Assembly: GCA_023525915.1 (NCBI GenBank)
Contig: CP026657.1
Span: 248,001 to 312,000, forward strand
DNA: 64,000 nucleotides
Origin: Acetispira formosa (nom. nud.)
Lineage (GTDB): Bacteria; Desulfobacterota; Desulfarculia; Adiutricales; Adiutricaceae
Reading direction: 5' to 3'
This document shows positions 25,776-35,980 of the stretch, one piece after another (within the stretch, counting starts at the first letter, position 1; each line of letters opens with the position of its first letter). A program made the translations under genes and the position numbers. The notes under the pieces are model-generated. The model was not told the DNA's origin, ran no database searches, and was given only the letters and a program-made list of their open reading frames with translations.

Positions 25776-26420
25776 ATGGCCTCTGTTCCTCCATCCCTGA
25801 TAATGGGGCAAAGTTTTTTGCTGAATGAGCCGGGTCATGACCATGTCTGGTCTGAACTTTTAGCTAAAGATCCGGCCGCCGCGGCTGAAGCGGCCTTGGC
25901 CGAATGGCTGGGCGGCCATGATTTTTTGCTGAAAATGCTGGGCGAAACCTATCTGTTTGAGGCCTCTGAAAGAAAAGTCACCGGCCCGGTCACCAGGCCG
26001 GCACCGGATAAACGGGCGGGCCTGTGTCTGTTGAATTATCTCAATGGCGCTAAAAAAACCGAACTGTCCGGCCGGATGGTGCCGGAGACGGTTCTGCCGG
26101 GCGGCGACCGCTTTTTCTCCGGTGGCCACGCCCTGACCCGCCAGCCGCTGATCAAGGCTTTTGGCGAGAATGGCCAGGCTATGCTGGCGGCGGCTGAAGC
26201 GCTGGGCGGGCAAAGGGTGCCGTCGGAAATCGGGGCTTTCAGTTTTACCATTTTCCTGATGCCGCGAATTTTTCTTCAGGTAACCCTGTGTGAAAAAGAC
26301 GACGAATTTCCGGCCGAAGTTTATTACGCTTTTGACAGCACTGCCTCCGAACACGTCAGCCTGGGTATTCTGGCCGCCCTGGTAGGGTTGCTGTCTACCT
26401 GCCTTACGGAGAAATTATGA
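25776..26420 (+). CDS. DUF3786 domain protein
   Basis: 214 aa. The last ~150 residues fit DUF3786, a family of anaerobes often linked with corrinoid or Fe-S proteins: LSGRMVPETVLPGGDRFFSGGH and a conserved acidic C-terminal motif. It overlaps the EFR1 gene by 4 bp (ATGA), so the pair is translationally coupled. No cofactor residues can be assigned with confidence. Confidence 0.75.
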   Translation: MASVPPSLIMGQSFLLNEPGHDHVWSELLAKDPAAAAEAALAEWLGGHDFLLKMLGETYLFEASERKVTGPVTRPAPDKRAGLCLLNYLNGAKKTELSGRMVPETVLPGGDRFFSGGHALTRQPLIKAFGENGQAMLAAAEALGGQRVPSEIGAFSFTIFLMPRIFLQVTLCEKDDEFPAEVYYAFDSTASEHVSLGILAALVGLLSTCLTEKL

Positions 26421-27193
26421 AAATTTCCAAAATACACTCGGTCGTCTTCAGCCCCTGCGGAGGCACCCTCAATATGGCTGGAGCCATAACGCGGAATCTG
26501 AAAAGCATCACCCACGATCTGACCAGACCCTCGGAACGGAAAGGCAAATTATCCTTCGATAAAGATGATCTGGTCTTTTTTGCTTTCCCGGTCTATGGCG
26601 GGCGCGTCCCCACAGGCTCGGCCGAAATTTTTGACCAGCTCAACGGTCGCGGCACTCCCGCCGTTCTGGCCGCTGTCTATGGCAACCGTGAATATGAAGG
26701 GGCCTTGATCGAGCTGGAAAAGCTCTCTGTTCAGCGCGGATTCAAACCGGTGGCCGCCGTGGCGGCCATTGCCGAGCACTCCATCGAGCCGGAGGTGGCC
26801 GCCGGTCGCCCGGATGCTTCCGATCAACAGGCTCTGGCCGATTTCGGCCGCAAAATATATGACCGACTGACCTCTCAGCCCGATCTGGATTCCTTCAACT
26901 TTGAAGCCCCAGGCTTCGTTCCCGACCGCCCGGCCGCGCCGTCAGACGTTTTCCGCCCCTCCACCGATCAGGATAAGTGCAGCGACTGCGGCCTGTGTGT
27001 CCCGGTCTGCCCGACGGCGGCCATATCTGGCGACAGACGGCACGCCACCAGTGAGGATTGCATCGGCTGCATGGCCTGTCTGAAGGTTTGCCCGGAATCG
27101 GCCAGGGTGCTGACCCATCCCAAAGTGCCGGAGGTCAAAGCCTGGCTCAAATCCATCACTGGCGAGCGCAAAGAAGTTCAAACCTTTTTCTGA
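26417..27193 (+). CDS. EFR1 family flavodoxin-ferredoxin protein
   Basis: 258 aa. The N-terminal flavodoxin-like domain starts with VVFSPCGGTLNMAG, the FMN phosphate-loop region. The C-terminal domain has two 4Fe-4S motifs, CSDCGLCVPVCP and CIGCMACLKVCP, as in bacterial ferredoxins. EFR1 proteins are electron carriers of strict anaerobes. It is coupled to the DUF3786 gene, which may be its redox partner. A strong bidirectional terminator follows. Confidence 0.9.
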   Translation: MKISKIHSVVFSPCGGTLNMAGAITRNLKSITHDLTRPSERKGKLSFDKDDLVFFAFPVYGGRVPTGSAEIFDQLNGRGTPAVLAAVYGNREYEGALIELEKLSVQRGFKPVAAVAAIAEHSIEPEVAAGRPDASDQQALADFGRKIYDRLTSQPDLDSFNFEAPGFVPDRPAAPSDVFRPSTDQDKCSDCGLCVPVCPTAAISGDRRHATSEDCIGCMACLKVCPESARVLTHPKVPEVKAWLKSITGERKEVQTFF

Positions 27194-27205
27194 TCTTTGA
27201 AAAAG

Positions 27206-27240
27206 AAAACGGCGGCCATGAGGAGTGTGGCCGCCGTTTT
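27206..27240. terminator. Bidirectional terminator between convergent EFR1 and LysE genes
   Basis: A 12 bp perfect stem AAAACGGCGGCC / GGCCGCCGTTTT with an 11 nt loop, with A and T runs on either side. Confidence 0.85.
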
Positions 27241-27260
27241 CAGCATATGTCCGGTGATCT

Positions 27261-27839
27261 CTAGTCAGCGAACCCTATCAGCGCCGTTATCACCAGCGAC
27301 ATAGCCAGAAATCCGTTAACCAGACGGCGGTGCTTTTGAAACAGGTTCTGGAGCATGGCTCCGAATCCGGCCCAGGACATGGTGCCCGCCGTTCCGACCA
27401 GCGATAGAATAAGGACAAAGGCGGCCAGTTGCAGTCCGCCGCTGTAAAACGGCAGCACGAAAACGGATAGGGCGGTTATCCCGTAAAGTATCACCTTGAC
27501 GTTGACCAGCTGCAGAATCAGCCCGGCCGTCAGCCCCGGAGATTTTGAAAGGGGGCGGCTGTCGGTTGAGGAACGCCAGATAGTCCAGGCCAGCCAGATG
27601 ATATAGGCTGTGCCGACCACCCGCAATATCGGCTCCACCTCCGGCAGATAGGCGAACAGAAGGGAGCCGAGCACCGCGCAGGTGCTCATGACAATCAGAA
27701 AGCCCAGGAACACCCCCAGGCAAAAGGGCAGGGCGCCCCGGAAACCGTATTGCCCGGCGTTGCTCATGGCCATAATGTTGTTGGGGCCGGGAGTGAAGGC
27801 TGTGAGGAAGATGTAAAGGGCAAAAGCTCCGATGGTCAT
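27261..27839 (-). CDS. LysE/RhtB family amino-acid exporter
   Basis: 192 aa from the ATG at 27839, preceded by AGGAGGCC. Six hydrophobic segments; the family motif FTPGPNNIMAMSNAGQYG follows the first helix. Exports amino acids or related metabolites across the inner membrane. Divergent from an XRE-cupin regulator with palindromic sites between them, an arrangement usual for this pair. Confidence 0.92.
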   Translation of the reverse strand: MTIGAFALYIFLTAFTPGPNNIMAMSNAGQYGFRGALPFCLGVFLGFLIVMSTCAVLGSLLFAYLPEVEPILRVVGTAYIIWLAWTIWRSSTDSRPLSKSPGLTAGLILQLVNVKVILYGITALSVFVLPFYSGGLQLAAFVLILSLVGTAGTMSWAGFGAMLQNLFQKHRRLVNGFLAMSLVITALIGFAD

Positions 27840-27903
27840 GGTGGCCTCCTGGGGTTGTTTCGGCTTTAAAAGTTGAAGATCATGTGCTATAGTGAACAAA
27901 GTG

Positions 27904-27939
27904 ATCGATATATCGATCGTTCGATATACTGTACGATAT
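27904..27939. promoter_or_regulatory. Palindromic operator sites between lysE and the XRE-cupin gene
   Basis: A perfect 14 bp palindrome ATCGATATATCGAT (27904-27917) is followed by two more CGATAT half-sites (27922 and 27934), spaced 12 bp apart. These are good binding-site candidates for the XRE regulator. Confidence 0.6.
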
Positions 27940-27964
27940 GTTTATTATCGTGTCAAGAGGTATT

Positions 27965-28519
27965 ATGATTGATATAAGCGAAATAATGGCCGGGAATCTG
28001 CGCCGCCTGAGGGAGGAGCGCAAAATCAGCCTGGCTGAGGCGGCCAGGCTGGCCGGAGTGTCAAAAAGCCTTTTGAGCCAGATTGAAAGGGGCGTGGTCA
28101 GCCCCACTATCACTACGGTCTGGAAGATCGCCAATGGACTGAAAGTGCCGTTCACCGATCTGACTACGACCCCGGCCCAGGATTTCGAAATGGTGGAGGC
28201 CCACGCCACCAGCCCTTTAATCGCCAATGACGAACGGTTCCGCAATTATCCGCTGTTCGGCCTTGATGGCAATCGCCGCTTTGAAATCTATTATATTGAG
28301 CTGGACCCCGGAGCCGTGCTGGAATCAGAGCCTCACCAGCCGGAGACACAGGAACTTATAACTGTTTTTTCCGGCCGGTTGACTTTGAAGGCGGGCGATA
28401 AGGAAACTATAGTCGCGGCCGGGGTAGGGGTAAGGTTTATGGCCGATCAGCCACACAGCTATACCAACAATGGCGACGAATTGTGCCTGATGAGCATGGT
28501 CATTTACTATCCGAAATAA
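27965..28519 (+). CDS. XRE family regulator with C-terminal cupin domain
   Basis: 184 aa from the ATG at 27965, which has AAGAGG 5 nt upstream. The helix-turn-helix (about 8-62) contains LAEAARLAGVSKSLLSQIERG. A cupin domain (about 105-180) with EPHQPETQELITVFSGRLTL senses a small ligand. Likely controls the divergent LysE exporter and itself. An ATG at 27938 would overlap the operator region and lacks a ribosome binding site. Confidence 0.92.
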   Translation: MIDISEIMAGNLRRLREERKISLAEAARLAGVSKSLLSQIERGVVSPTITTVWKIANGLKVPFTDLTTTPAQDFEMVEAHATSPLIANDERFRNYPLFGLDGNRRFEIYYIELDPGAVLESEPHQPETQELITVFSGRLTLKAGDKETIVAAGVGVRFMADQPHSYTNNGDELCLMSMVIYYPK

Positions 28520-28545
28520 AACCAAAGAACATCGGCAAATTCAGG

Positions 28546-28571
28546 AAAGCATGGGACACCATGCTTTTTTT
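28546..28571 (+). terminator. Terminator after the XRE-cupin gene
   Basis: Stem AAAGCATGG/CCATGCTTT, loop GACA, then a T run. Confidence 0.88.
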
Positions 28572-28661
28572 AATCTAAATACTGCTGAATAATGATATAG
28601 TATTGTCCAAGACTAAGATTATTTTTGGTTATAAAAGCGCCGACGCTATAGAGAGGGAAAG

Positions 28662-29729
28662 ATGCTGCAAAAAATTTCTGGCCTTTTACTCCTCTTGGTT
28701 ATTCTATCCGCCTGCGGCAGCGATACTCCGCCGCCCCCGCCGCCGGTGGTGGTCAGGACGCTCACCGTTGAGCTAAGTAATCCGGACGGCGTCAGCGTCT
28801 ATTCCGGCGCGGTTCGGGGCCGCTATGAAAGCAGCCTCGGCTTTCAGGTGGGTGGCCGTATCAGCGCCCGCCATGTCGATTTGGGCAATTTCGTCAAAAA
28901 CGGCGCCCTGCTTCTGGAAATAGACCCCAAAGATCTGGAGGAAAATGTCCGCATTGCCGCCGCCCAGGTCGACTCCGCCAAATCGAAGCTGAATCTGGCC
29001 AGCGCCGATTTCAGCCGCTATGACCGTCTGTATAAAGACGGTGCGGTCAGTAAATCACAATACGACCAATATAAAACCGCTTTTGACGCGGCCACGGAAA
29101 GTCTTCATCAAGCCGAAGCCCAGCACAACCAGAGCCTTAACGCCCTTGGCTACGCCAAACTGTCCGCCGATGCCGATGGGGTTGTCTCATCCTTGGCGGC
29201 CGAAGTGGGGCAGGTGGTGGCCGCCGGTCATCCAGTGGTTACTCTGGTCTGGTCCGGGGAGCTGGAAGTCGAGATAACTGTGCCGGAAAACAGGATTTCC
29301 GCACTCTCCCTCCACCAGGAGGTGGAAGTCAGTTTCTGGGCCCTGCCTGATTTGACGCTGAAAGGTTTTGTTCGGGAAATATCCCCGGTGGCCGACATGG
29401 CCACCAGGACATACGCCGTCCGGGTGAGCCTCTCCGACCCGCCGGACAAGGTTCAATTGGGCATGACCGCTTCGGTCAAATCCTCCGGCCAGGGTGGGGC
29501 CATGGTGGCGGTGGTCCCCACGACGGCCATTTTTCAGAGCGGCGAGAAAGCGGGCGTCTGGCTGGTGAAGGAGGGCCGGGTCAGCCTCCATCCGGTGACG
29601 TTGGGCGATTTTGACGAGAACCGGGCGGTGGTGACGGAAGGGCTGGCCGGGGGGGACGTCCTGGTGACGGCCGGGGTGCACAAGCTGCATGAGGGTCAGG
29701 AAGTGCGCGTGGCCGGGCCGGAAGAGTAG
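28662..29729 (+). CDS. RND efflux periplasmic adaptor lipoprotein (pump 1)
   Basis: 355 aa. Lipobox LSAC (Cys19) followed by a Pro-rich linker. Barrel-sandwich halves flank a coiled-coil hairpin (about 75-150) with the adaptor motif YDRLYKDGAVSKSQYDQ; beta-barrel and membrane-proximal domains follow. It joins the RND permease to a TolC-type channel that is not in the window. The permease starts 9 bp downstream, so the genes are co-translated. GAGAGGGAAAG supports the start. Confidence 0.92.
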   Translation: MLQKISGLLLLLVILSACGSDTPPPPPPVVVRTLTVELSNPDGVSVYSGAVRGRYESSLGFQVGGRISARHVDLGNFVKNGALLLEIDPKDLEENVRIAAAQVDSAKSKLNLASADFSRYDRLYKDGAVSKSQYDQYKTAFDAATESLHQAEAQHNQSLNALGYAKLSADADGVVSSLAAEVGQVVAAGHPVVTLVWSGELEVEITVPENRISALSLHQEVEVSFWALPDLTLKGFVREISPVADMATRTYAVRVSLSDPPDKVQLGMTASVKSSGQGGAMVAVVPTTAIFQSGEKAGVWLVKEGRVSLHPVTLGDFDENRAVVTEGLAGGDVLVTAGVHKLHEGQEVRVAGPEE

Positions 29730-29738
29730 GGGGCGGCC

Positions 29739-32700
29739 ATGAAAAGATTCAACTTGACCGAGGTCGCGCTGAACCACAAATCTCTGATGTATTATTTCAT
29801 CATTCTGGTCTTCCTGGCCGGAGTCTACAGCTATACGAAGCTGGGCCGCATGGAGGACCCGGCTTTTGTCATCCGCCAGATGCTGGTCACCGTGGCCTGG
29901 CCGGGGGCCACGGCCGGGCAGATTGAGGAGCAGGTCACTGACAAAATAGAGAAAAAACTCCAGGAGACGCCCCATCTCGATTATCTCAAGAGCATCTCCC
30001 GCCCAGGTTATTCCATCATCTATGTGGTGCTGAAACAGGATCGGCCCGCCAATGAGGTCCGCCCCACCTGGCTGGAGGTGCGCAATCTGGTGGCCGATAT
30101 TCAGTCGGACCTGCCTCAGGGAGTGGTCGGGCCTTTTTTCAACGACCGCTTTGACGATGTCTTCGGTTCCATCTACGCTCTGACCTCCGATGGCTTTTCC
30201 TATGAGGAAATGCGGGAAACCGGCGAAAAAATCCGCCGCCGCCTCTTGGACGTCGACAGCGTCAAGCGGGTGGACCTGATTGGGGTTCAGGCCGAAAAAA
30301 TATATGTGGAAGTGGAAAATTCCCGCCTGTCTGAACTGGGTATCGCACCATCGGCGGTTATTAATGCGGTCAAGACCCAGAACGCCATGATGCCCTCCGG
30401 CATGGTGGAGACGGCCTCCGACGATATTTACCTGCGCCTCTCCGGCATGTTCGACAGCCTTGATTCCATCCGTAATCTGCCGCTGGCCGTCCAGGGACGG
30501 TCCTTGCGGCTGGGTGATATTGCCAAAGTGCGGCGGGGCTACGTGGAGCCGGCCACAACCACTGTTTCCTATCACGGTCAAAAATCCATTGCCATAGCCG
30601 TCTCCATGGAAGACGGCGGCAATATCATCAAACTGGGCCGGGACATGGACACGGTGATGGAAAACATCACCCGGGATCTCCCGGCCGGCCTGGAAATAGA
30701 ACGCGTCTCCAACCAGCCTCAGGTGGTGGCCGATTCCATTGAGGATTTTGTCTCATCTCTCCGGGAGGCAGTCATCATCGTGCTGATTATCAGCTTTCTC
30801 AGCCTTGGGCTGCGTACCGGCCTGGTGGTGGCCTTTTGCATTCCACTGGTCCTGACCGGGGTTTTCCTGGCCATGTACGTTTTGGGCATTGACCTTCACA
30901 AGGTTTCGCTGGGCGCGTTGATCATATCGCTGGGCCTTTTGGTGGACGATGAGATCATAGCCGTGGAGATGATGGCCGTTAAACTGGAAAGCGGCCTGGA
31001 AAGAAGCAAGGCCGCGGCCGCCGCCTATCTGGTTACGGCCATTCCCATGCTCACAGGGACGCTGGTCACCTGCTCCGGCTTCATTCCCATTGGGTTTTCC
31101 AAGGGCATGGCCGCTGAATTTACCAGCGCCCTCTTTCCGGTGATATCCATTGCCCTCATCCTGTCGTGGATTGTTTCAGTGACGGTAACCCCGCTGGTGG
31201 GCTATCACATCATGAAAATCAAGCCCAAAGCCGAAGAGAGCCAGGCCCCTTATACCAATCGCTTTTACAATCTCTTCCGAAGCATACTGACCACTTTTCT
31301 GCGTCATCGCACCCTGGTGCTGCTCATTACTGTGCTGGCATTCGGAGTTTCCATCTTCATGATGCGCTTTATCAAGCAGGAGTTTTTTCCTCCGTCTGTG
31401 CGGCCGGAAATCATTGTGGAAATGACCCTGCCGGAAGGCTCATCCATGAAAGCCTCAGCCGACGTGGCTGGCCGCCTGGCCGCCTTTCTGGATAATCAGA
31501 AGGGAATCAGCAATTATACCTACTACATAGGGGAAGGTTCGCCCCGATTCGTTCTGACCATCGATCCGGTTCTGCCGGCCTCCAATTATGTCCAATTTGT
31601 GGTAGTGGCCACTGATATCGACAGCCGCCTGGAACTTCAAGCGGCCCTTGAAACGGAACTGAACGACCACTTCCCGGAGGTTCAGGGCAATCTGAAACTC
31701 ATCCAGACCGGACCGCCCTCGCCATATCCGGTTATGCTGCGGGTTTCAGGCTACAGCACGGACAAGGTGCGCGATTTGGCCCATAAGCTGGCGGACATCA
31801 TGCGTCAGGAACCGGTCATTTACAACGTCAATTTTGACTGGAATGAGAAAAGCAAAACCATGCGTGTCGCCCTCGATAACGATAAGGTCAGGGCGTTGGG
31901 ACTGGATAAGGAGACTTTGGCCACCTACCTCCAGACCCAGATCAGCGGGTTGAGCATGGCCGAATTTTATGTGGATGACCGGACCATTGATATTGTCCTG
32001 CGCATGGCTTCGGAGGACCGCGACTATCTTGGCCGCCTGACGAGCTTGCCGATTTTTTTGCCGGGCGGCCGCTATGTGCCGTTGGAGCAGGTGGCCTCAT
32101 CCATTATGGTGGACACGGAAACCGGGGCCATATGGCGGCGGGATCTGAAGCCGACTATCACTGTCCGCGCTTCGGTCACCGAAGGCACGGCCAACGACGT
32201 GACCCAAAAGGTCTATGAGCAGGCCGCTGAATTGCGGGAATCCCTGCCTTTCGGCTACTCCATTGAAGTTGATGGCGCTTTGGAATACAGCAATGAATCC
32301 CTGGGTTATATGATGACGCCGGTGCCCTGGATGGTGGCGGCTATTGTCACCATTCTGATGCTCCAGCTTCAGCGTATTTCGCTGACGCTCCTGGCCCTCC
32401 TTACCGCCCCTTTGGGGTTGATTGGAGTGACGGCTGGGATGCTTTTGTCCAATCAGCCTCTCGGTTTTGTGGCCCAATTGGGGGTATTGGCTTTAAGCGG
32501 CATGATCATTCGCAACTCGGTCATTCTAATCGACCAGATTAAGCAGCATGAGGCTGAGGGGGAAACGCCTTGGCGGGCGGTAATTGAATCGGCTGTTTTC
32601 CGTTTTCGGCCGATTATGCTGACAGCGGCGGCGGCCATTCTGGCCATGATTCCCTTGATGCGCAATACTTTCTGGTGTCCTATGGCTGTGGCCATTGCCA

Positions 32701-32786
32701 GCGGACTTCTGGCCGCCACCATTCTGACTCTGCTGGTTTTGCCATGTATGTATGCGGTTATGTTTAAAATACGCGAAGATCAATAA
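29739..32786 (+). CDS. RND efflux permease (pump 1)
   Basis: 1015 aa, slightly short for the family. Twelve helices with two large periplasmic loops. TM4 keeps the proton-relay Asp pair in GLLVDDEIIAVEMM. In TM10 the usual Lys of AcrB is an Arg-Asn context (SGMIIRNSVILIDQI), as seen in a divergent RND subgroup. The N-terminus reads KLGRMEDPAFVIRQMLV rather than the AcrB type, suggesting small toxic compounds rather than classical AcrB drugs, which is inference. No regulator is directly adjacent. Confidence 0.93.
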   Translation: MKRFNLTEVALNHKSLMYYFIILVFLAGVYSYTKLGRMEDPAFVIRQMLVTVAWPGATAGQIEEQVTDKIEKKLQETPHLDYLKSISRPGYSIIYVVLKQDRPANEVRPTWLEVRNLVADIQSDLPQGVVGPFFNDRFDDVFGSIYALTSDGFSYEEMRETGEKIRRRLLDVDSVKRVDLIGVQAEKIYVEVENSRLSELGIAPSAVINAVKTQNAMMPSGMVETASDDIYLRLSGMFDSLDSIRNLPLAVQGRSLRLGDIAKVRRGYVEPATTTVSYHGQKSIAIAVSMEDGGNIIKLGRDMDTVMENITRDLPAGLEIERVSNQPQVVADSIEDFVSSLREAVIIVLIISFLSLGLRTGLVVAFCIPLVLTGVFLAMYVLGIDLHKVSLGALIISLGLLVDDEIIAVEMMAVKLESGLERSKAAAAAYLVTAIPMLTGTLVTCSGFIPIGFSKGMAAEFTSALFPVISIALILSWIVSVTVTPLVGYHIMKIKPKAEESQAPYTNRFYNLFRSILTTFLRHRTLVLLITVLAFGVSIFMMRFIKQEFFPPSVRPEIIVEMTLPEGSSMKASADVAGRLAAFLDNQKGISNYTYYIGEGSPRFVLTIDPVLPASNYVQFVVVATDIDSRLELQAALETELNDHFPEVQGNLKLIQTGPPSPYPVMLRVSGYSTDKVRDLAHKLADIMRQEPVIYNVNFDWNEKSKTMRVALDNDKVRALGLDKETLATYLQTQISGLSMAEFYVDDRTIDIVLRMASEDRDYLGRLTSLPIFLPGGRYVPLEQVASSIMVDTETGAIWRRDLKPTITVRASVTEGTANDVTQKVYEQAAELRESLPFGYSIEVDGALEYSNESLGYMMTPVPWMVAAIVTILMLQLQRISLTLLALLTAPLGLIGVTAGMLLSNQPLGFVAQLGVLALSGMIIRNSVILIDQIKQHEAEGETPWRAVIESAVFRFRPIMLTAAAAILAMIPLMRNTFWCPMAVAIASGLLAATILTLLVLPCMYAVMFKIREDQ

Positions 32787-32827
32787 CAAAAAACGCCCGA
32801 ACCACAAATTCTTGGCGTTAAATATGT

Positions 32828-33662
32828 GGAGTGTGGCGGCGGCCTATGGCCGCGCGATTAAAGGACTTGGCCCGAAGGGCCAACCAAAGGGTTCCACCCT
32901 CTGGACTCCGGCTGGGGGAGGGCCCACGCGGGCCCTACCTCAGACCCCACCCGCGCCAGGGGGGCGGAGCCCCCTGGACCCCCAAGAGGTCAGGGTCAGA
33001 TTCAACTTTCTTCTTCCCGCATCGCCGCAACTCGCTTCGAGTACGAAGCTCAGACAAGCGGCGACGCTTCATACTTCCGGGCTTCAGGTGCTATAGGCAG
33101 TTTTACGTTGTGCTGTAACATTCCGCGATAGGCAGCTTCATCGGCTGAGTGGTAGTTCACGTATGTTCGGCTTAAATCAGCTTCCCCTTAAAGGCCCTTT
33201 CCAGTGCTGGTAGTGCGTCTCTCCGCCACCTATCGCTTTTCAATGAGTTGCTCCTTGGAAAAAAGACGGCCAAGTCTCACCGTTACAGCGCTGGAAAAGC
33301 TAGTGGAGGGGAAAAAGTAATCAGCCGAACATACGTGAAGCAGCAATCATTCAATGAAGTTGCCTATAGCAAAATGTAACAGCCCAATGTGATGTGGCCC
33401 AGAGCGGTTAAAGCGGAAGGCGTATGAAGCGTCGCCGCTTGTCTGAGCTTCGTACCCGAAGCGAGTTGCGGCGATGCGGGAAGAAGAGAGTTGAAGCTGA
33501 CCCTGACCTCTTGGGGTTCCAAGGGGCTTGCCCCTTGGCGCGGGTGGGGTCTGGGGTAGGGCCCGCGTGGGCCCTCCCCCAGCCGGAGTCCAGAGGGCGG
33601 AGCCCTTTGGTTGGCCTTTCAGGCCAAGTCCTTTAATCGCGCGGCCCTCCGGGCCGCACTCC
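32828..33662. repeat. Intact 835 bp foldback element
   Basis: Outer arms of about 220 bp are nearly perfect inverted repeats. Within each arm are small hairpins whose stems differ between arms and copies but stay paired, for example CCAGGGGGGCGGAGCCCCCTGG versus CCAAGGGGCAAGCCCCTTGG. The ~355 bp centre (33070-33425) is itself an imperfect palindrome containing TTCACGTATGTTCGGCT in both directions. It sits between convergent RND and chemoreceptor genes, 7 bp from the latter's stop. No credible ORF fills it. Confidence 0.9.
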
Positions 33663-33668
33663 AAAATC

Positions 33669-35561
33669 CTATTCAAGCATAGCCACATGCCCACCTTTGA
33701 TCGAAGGGGTTTTCCGATGCACCGGCGTGGGTTCCTCCAGAGAATGGGCATGGTTGCCATAAACCATATGCACCAGCCCGTTAACCGCGTCAATCAGGGC
33801 GGTGGACTCGTTGGACAACATGCTGGACATGCTGGAAACCTCTTCAGAGGAGGCGGCGGTTTCCTGGGTCACTTTGTCAATGTGAGTCATGGCATTGGTA
33901 ATCTGCGACAGCCCCTGAGCCTGTTCTTTGGTGGACCCGACCATGTGATGGAGCAATTCAGAAACCTGTGAGGACTGCTCTTCAATGCTTTTGAACTCGT
34001 CGGCCGCACTTTTGACCAACTCGGAGCCGCTGTTAATGCTATTAATGGTTTCCCCGATCAATCCCGCTGTATTTTTGGCGGCTTCGGCCGAGCGGGTGGC
34101 CAGATTGCGCACCTCTTCCGCCACCACCGCGAAACCAGCCCCAGCCTCACCCGCCCGCGCCGCCTCTACGGCCGCGTTCAGGGCCAAAAGGTTGGTTTGG
34201 AACGCTATTTCATCAATATCCTTGATGATCTTGCTGATCTCGCCGCCAGCCACCAGTATTTTATCCATGGCAATGGTCAGATTCCCGATGGAGATGCTGG
34301 CGCTGTGCACAGCCCGCCCCGCCTCTTCCATAACCTTGGTGGCCTCAGCCGAATCTTGGGCCGCCTCCATGGTGCTGGCCGTTATCTCCTCCAGAATGGC
34401 CGTGGTTTCTTCCAGGCTGGCCGCATTTTCAGTGGCGCCCTCGGCCATATGCATTGAGGCCGTGCTCAGGGCAGTGGACGCGCCATCAACCTCGTGCGCA
34501 CCTTCCTTGAGGATATCAATTAGGTGATTGGCCTGTCTGGTTATGTTGCGGCTGATGAACCAGGCCAGAATTGAACTTATAGCCAGGGCCAGCACCACGC
34601 CGATCAGAAGAGCCATTTTCATCTGATTAAGGGCGGTTTTAGAATTTCCGGCCATATCGAGACTGAGCTTGTTAGCCTCAACCAAAAGGCTGGAAGCCAG
34701 ATCAACGGTGTTGTTGGTAAGAGCGGTTCGCCTCCCGGCGCTCTCAATATCAGCCAAAATTTCTTCGCCCAACGTGCGCACGGCTTTTTGAAGTTCAACG
34801 GCATATCCGGCGGCTTCGGTCATCATATCCATGTCCACCTGCACCGTGCTGCCGCTTCTAAGGAATTCCATGGCTTTCACCAGATCGTCACACATATTGA
34901 CAGCGTTGTTAATATGCTCTACATTCAGGTCCATCTTGCCTAGATGAATTTCTTTTAAAAGGTTGTCAGCCAGGATCCAGATTTTAACCACTTGATCAAT
35001 ACGGCCGAAACGGCGGGTGAAGACGGGCATTTCCGCGCCTTTTTTTATCTCCCGGTCCAGATAAAATCCGGTCTGGCGTTCATAGAGCTGAGAAACCATG
35101 CCGGCAAAAAGACCATGAAATCGATTCACTTCATCGGAAGCCGTTTTAGTAATGACAATTGACTCCGGCAGTTTATCCGCCATTGCTCTGAAATCTCTAT
35201 AAGAATTTTTAAGATCAGTCACCCCTTTAGTGATGGCCGGAGTGCGCAGGGCCGGGGAATCGGCCATTTCCGAGTCTATCTGCTTCATATATTCCATGAT
35301 GTTTTTGGAATATTGCTGGGCTTTCTTCCAGCTCTGAGGATCGGCCGAATAGGTATAATCCCTGGTCATGAATGCTTCCATGGCCACAGTGAACTGAACA
35401 TCAGAGGTATGGGACACCAGCGGCAGAATATCGTCACTCAAAACAATGGCCGATTGATCGGCTTTGCTGCCAAATATGAATACACATAACGCCAGGGCAA
35501 TTATGATTAGATTTGTAATCATAAATCCCAATAGAATTTTCGCTCCCAGCCGCATTCTCAT
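33669..35561 (-). CDS. Methyl-accepting chemotaxis protein
   Basis: 630 aa. TM1 (about 8-30), a ~290-residue all-helical periplasmic domain resembling a helical bimodular sensor, TM2 (about 322-344), a HAMP linker and a long signalling coiled coil. The conserved hairpin tip [23 protein letters not shown], shown here in two parts ([32 protein letters not shown]), binds CheA/CheW. Glu/Gln-rich methylation helices are visible on both sides. No che genes are in the window. Its stop lies next to a foldback element. Confidence 0.94.
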   Translation of the reverse strand: MRMRLGAKILLGFMITNLIIIALALCVFIFGSKADQSAIVLSDDILPLVSHTSDVQFTVAMEAFMTRDYTYSADPQSWKKAQQYSKNIMEYMKQIDSEMADSPALRTPAITKGVTDLKNSYRDFRAMADKLPESIVITKTASDEVNRFHGLFAGMVSQLYERQTGFYLDREIKKGAEMPVFTRRFGRIDQVVKIWILADNLLKEIHLGKMDLNVEHINNAVNMCDDLVKAMEFLRSGSTVQVDMDMMTEAAGYAVELQKAVRTLGEEILADIESAGRRTALTNNTVDLASSLLVEANKLSLDMAGNSKTALNQMKMALLIGVVLALAISSILAWFISRNITRQANHLIDILKEGAHEVDGASTALSTASMHMAEGATENAASLEETTAILEEITASTMEAAQDSAEATKVMEEAGRAVHSASISIGNLTIAMDKILVAGGEISKIIKDIDEIAFQTNLLALNAAVEAARAGEAGAGFAVVAEEVRNLATRSAEAAKNTAGLIGETINSINSGSELVKSAADEFKSIEEQSSQVSELLHHMVGSTKEQAQGLSQITNAMTHIDKVTQETAASSEEVSSMSSMLSNESTALIDAVNGLVHMVYGNHAHSLEEPTPVHRKTPSIKGGHVAMLE

Positions 35562-35913
35562 ACCTCGCTGTATATTTTTATAATCAGGGAAAAAGATCCC
35601 TGGATTAGGAAGACGACAATAATAGCCATCCCCTGGTTAATACTAGGGTTAATTTTTTGATAAGAATGTTTTGGTGCCGGTCTCGAAGAATTTGAAGGCT
35701 TAGGTATATGATATTTTAGCGGCCGGTTAAGTATTATAATATTAAAAATTTAACTAAATTAATAGTTTCAGGATAGACAATTCAATTGACCGTTTTCAGG
35801 CCATTTCTTCAATCATAAAGAGGTATGTTTTCACAATTACCTTATGTTTTTCACTATAGCAGAAAATTCCGGCAAAGGCTATCAAAAAAGCGTCTACCGA
35901 AACTTCATATTCA
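35562..35913. other. Intergenic stretch without a gene
   Basis: AT-rich sequence between the chemoreceptor start and the psp terminator. It must contain the chemoreceptor promoter, but I could not single one out. No repeat family member seen. Confidence 0.55.
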
Positions 35914-35950
35914 CAAAAAAAACCGCCGTGACTATGGTTAAGTCCGGCGG
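35914..35950 (-). terminator. Terminator of the psp operon
   Basis: On the minus strand a stem CCGCCGGACT / AGTCACGGCGG (one bulge) is followed by eight T residues. Confidence 0.8.
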
Positions 35951-35980
35951 CGATTTCAGTTGTTAAAACGTTTGATTGAT

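Noticed and set aside
29187..30581. A 464-codon open frame on the minus strand
   Set aside because: It lies opposite a complete RND adaptor and permease with clear motifs; its His/Gly/Gln-rich translation is a GC-codon shadow.
33424..33636. A ~70-codon ORF (MKRRRLSELRTR...) recurring in the foldback arms
   Set aside because: It recurs because the arms are repeats. The right arm at 15724 is frameshifted, and the changes follow hairpin pairing rather than codons. No ribosome binding site is conserved.
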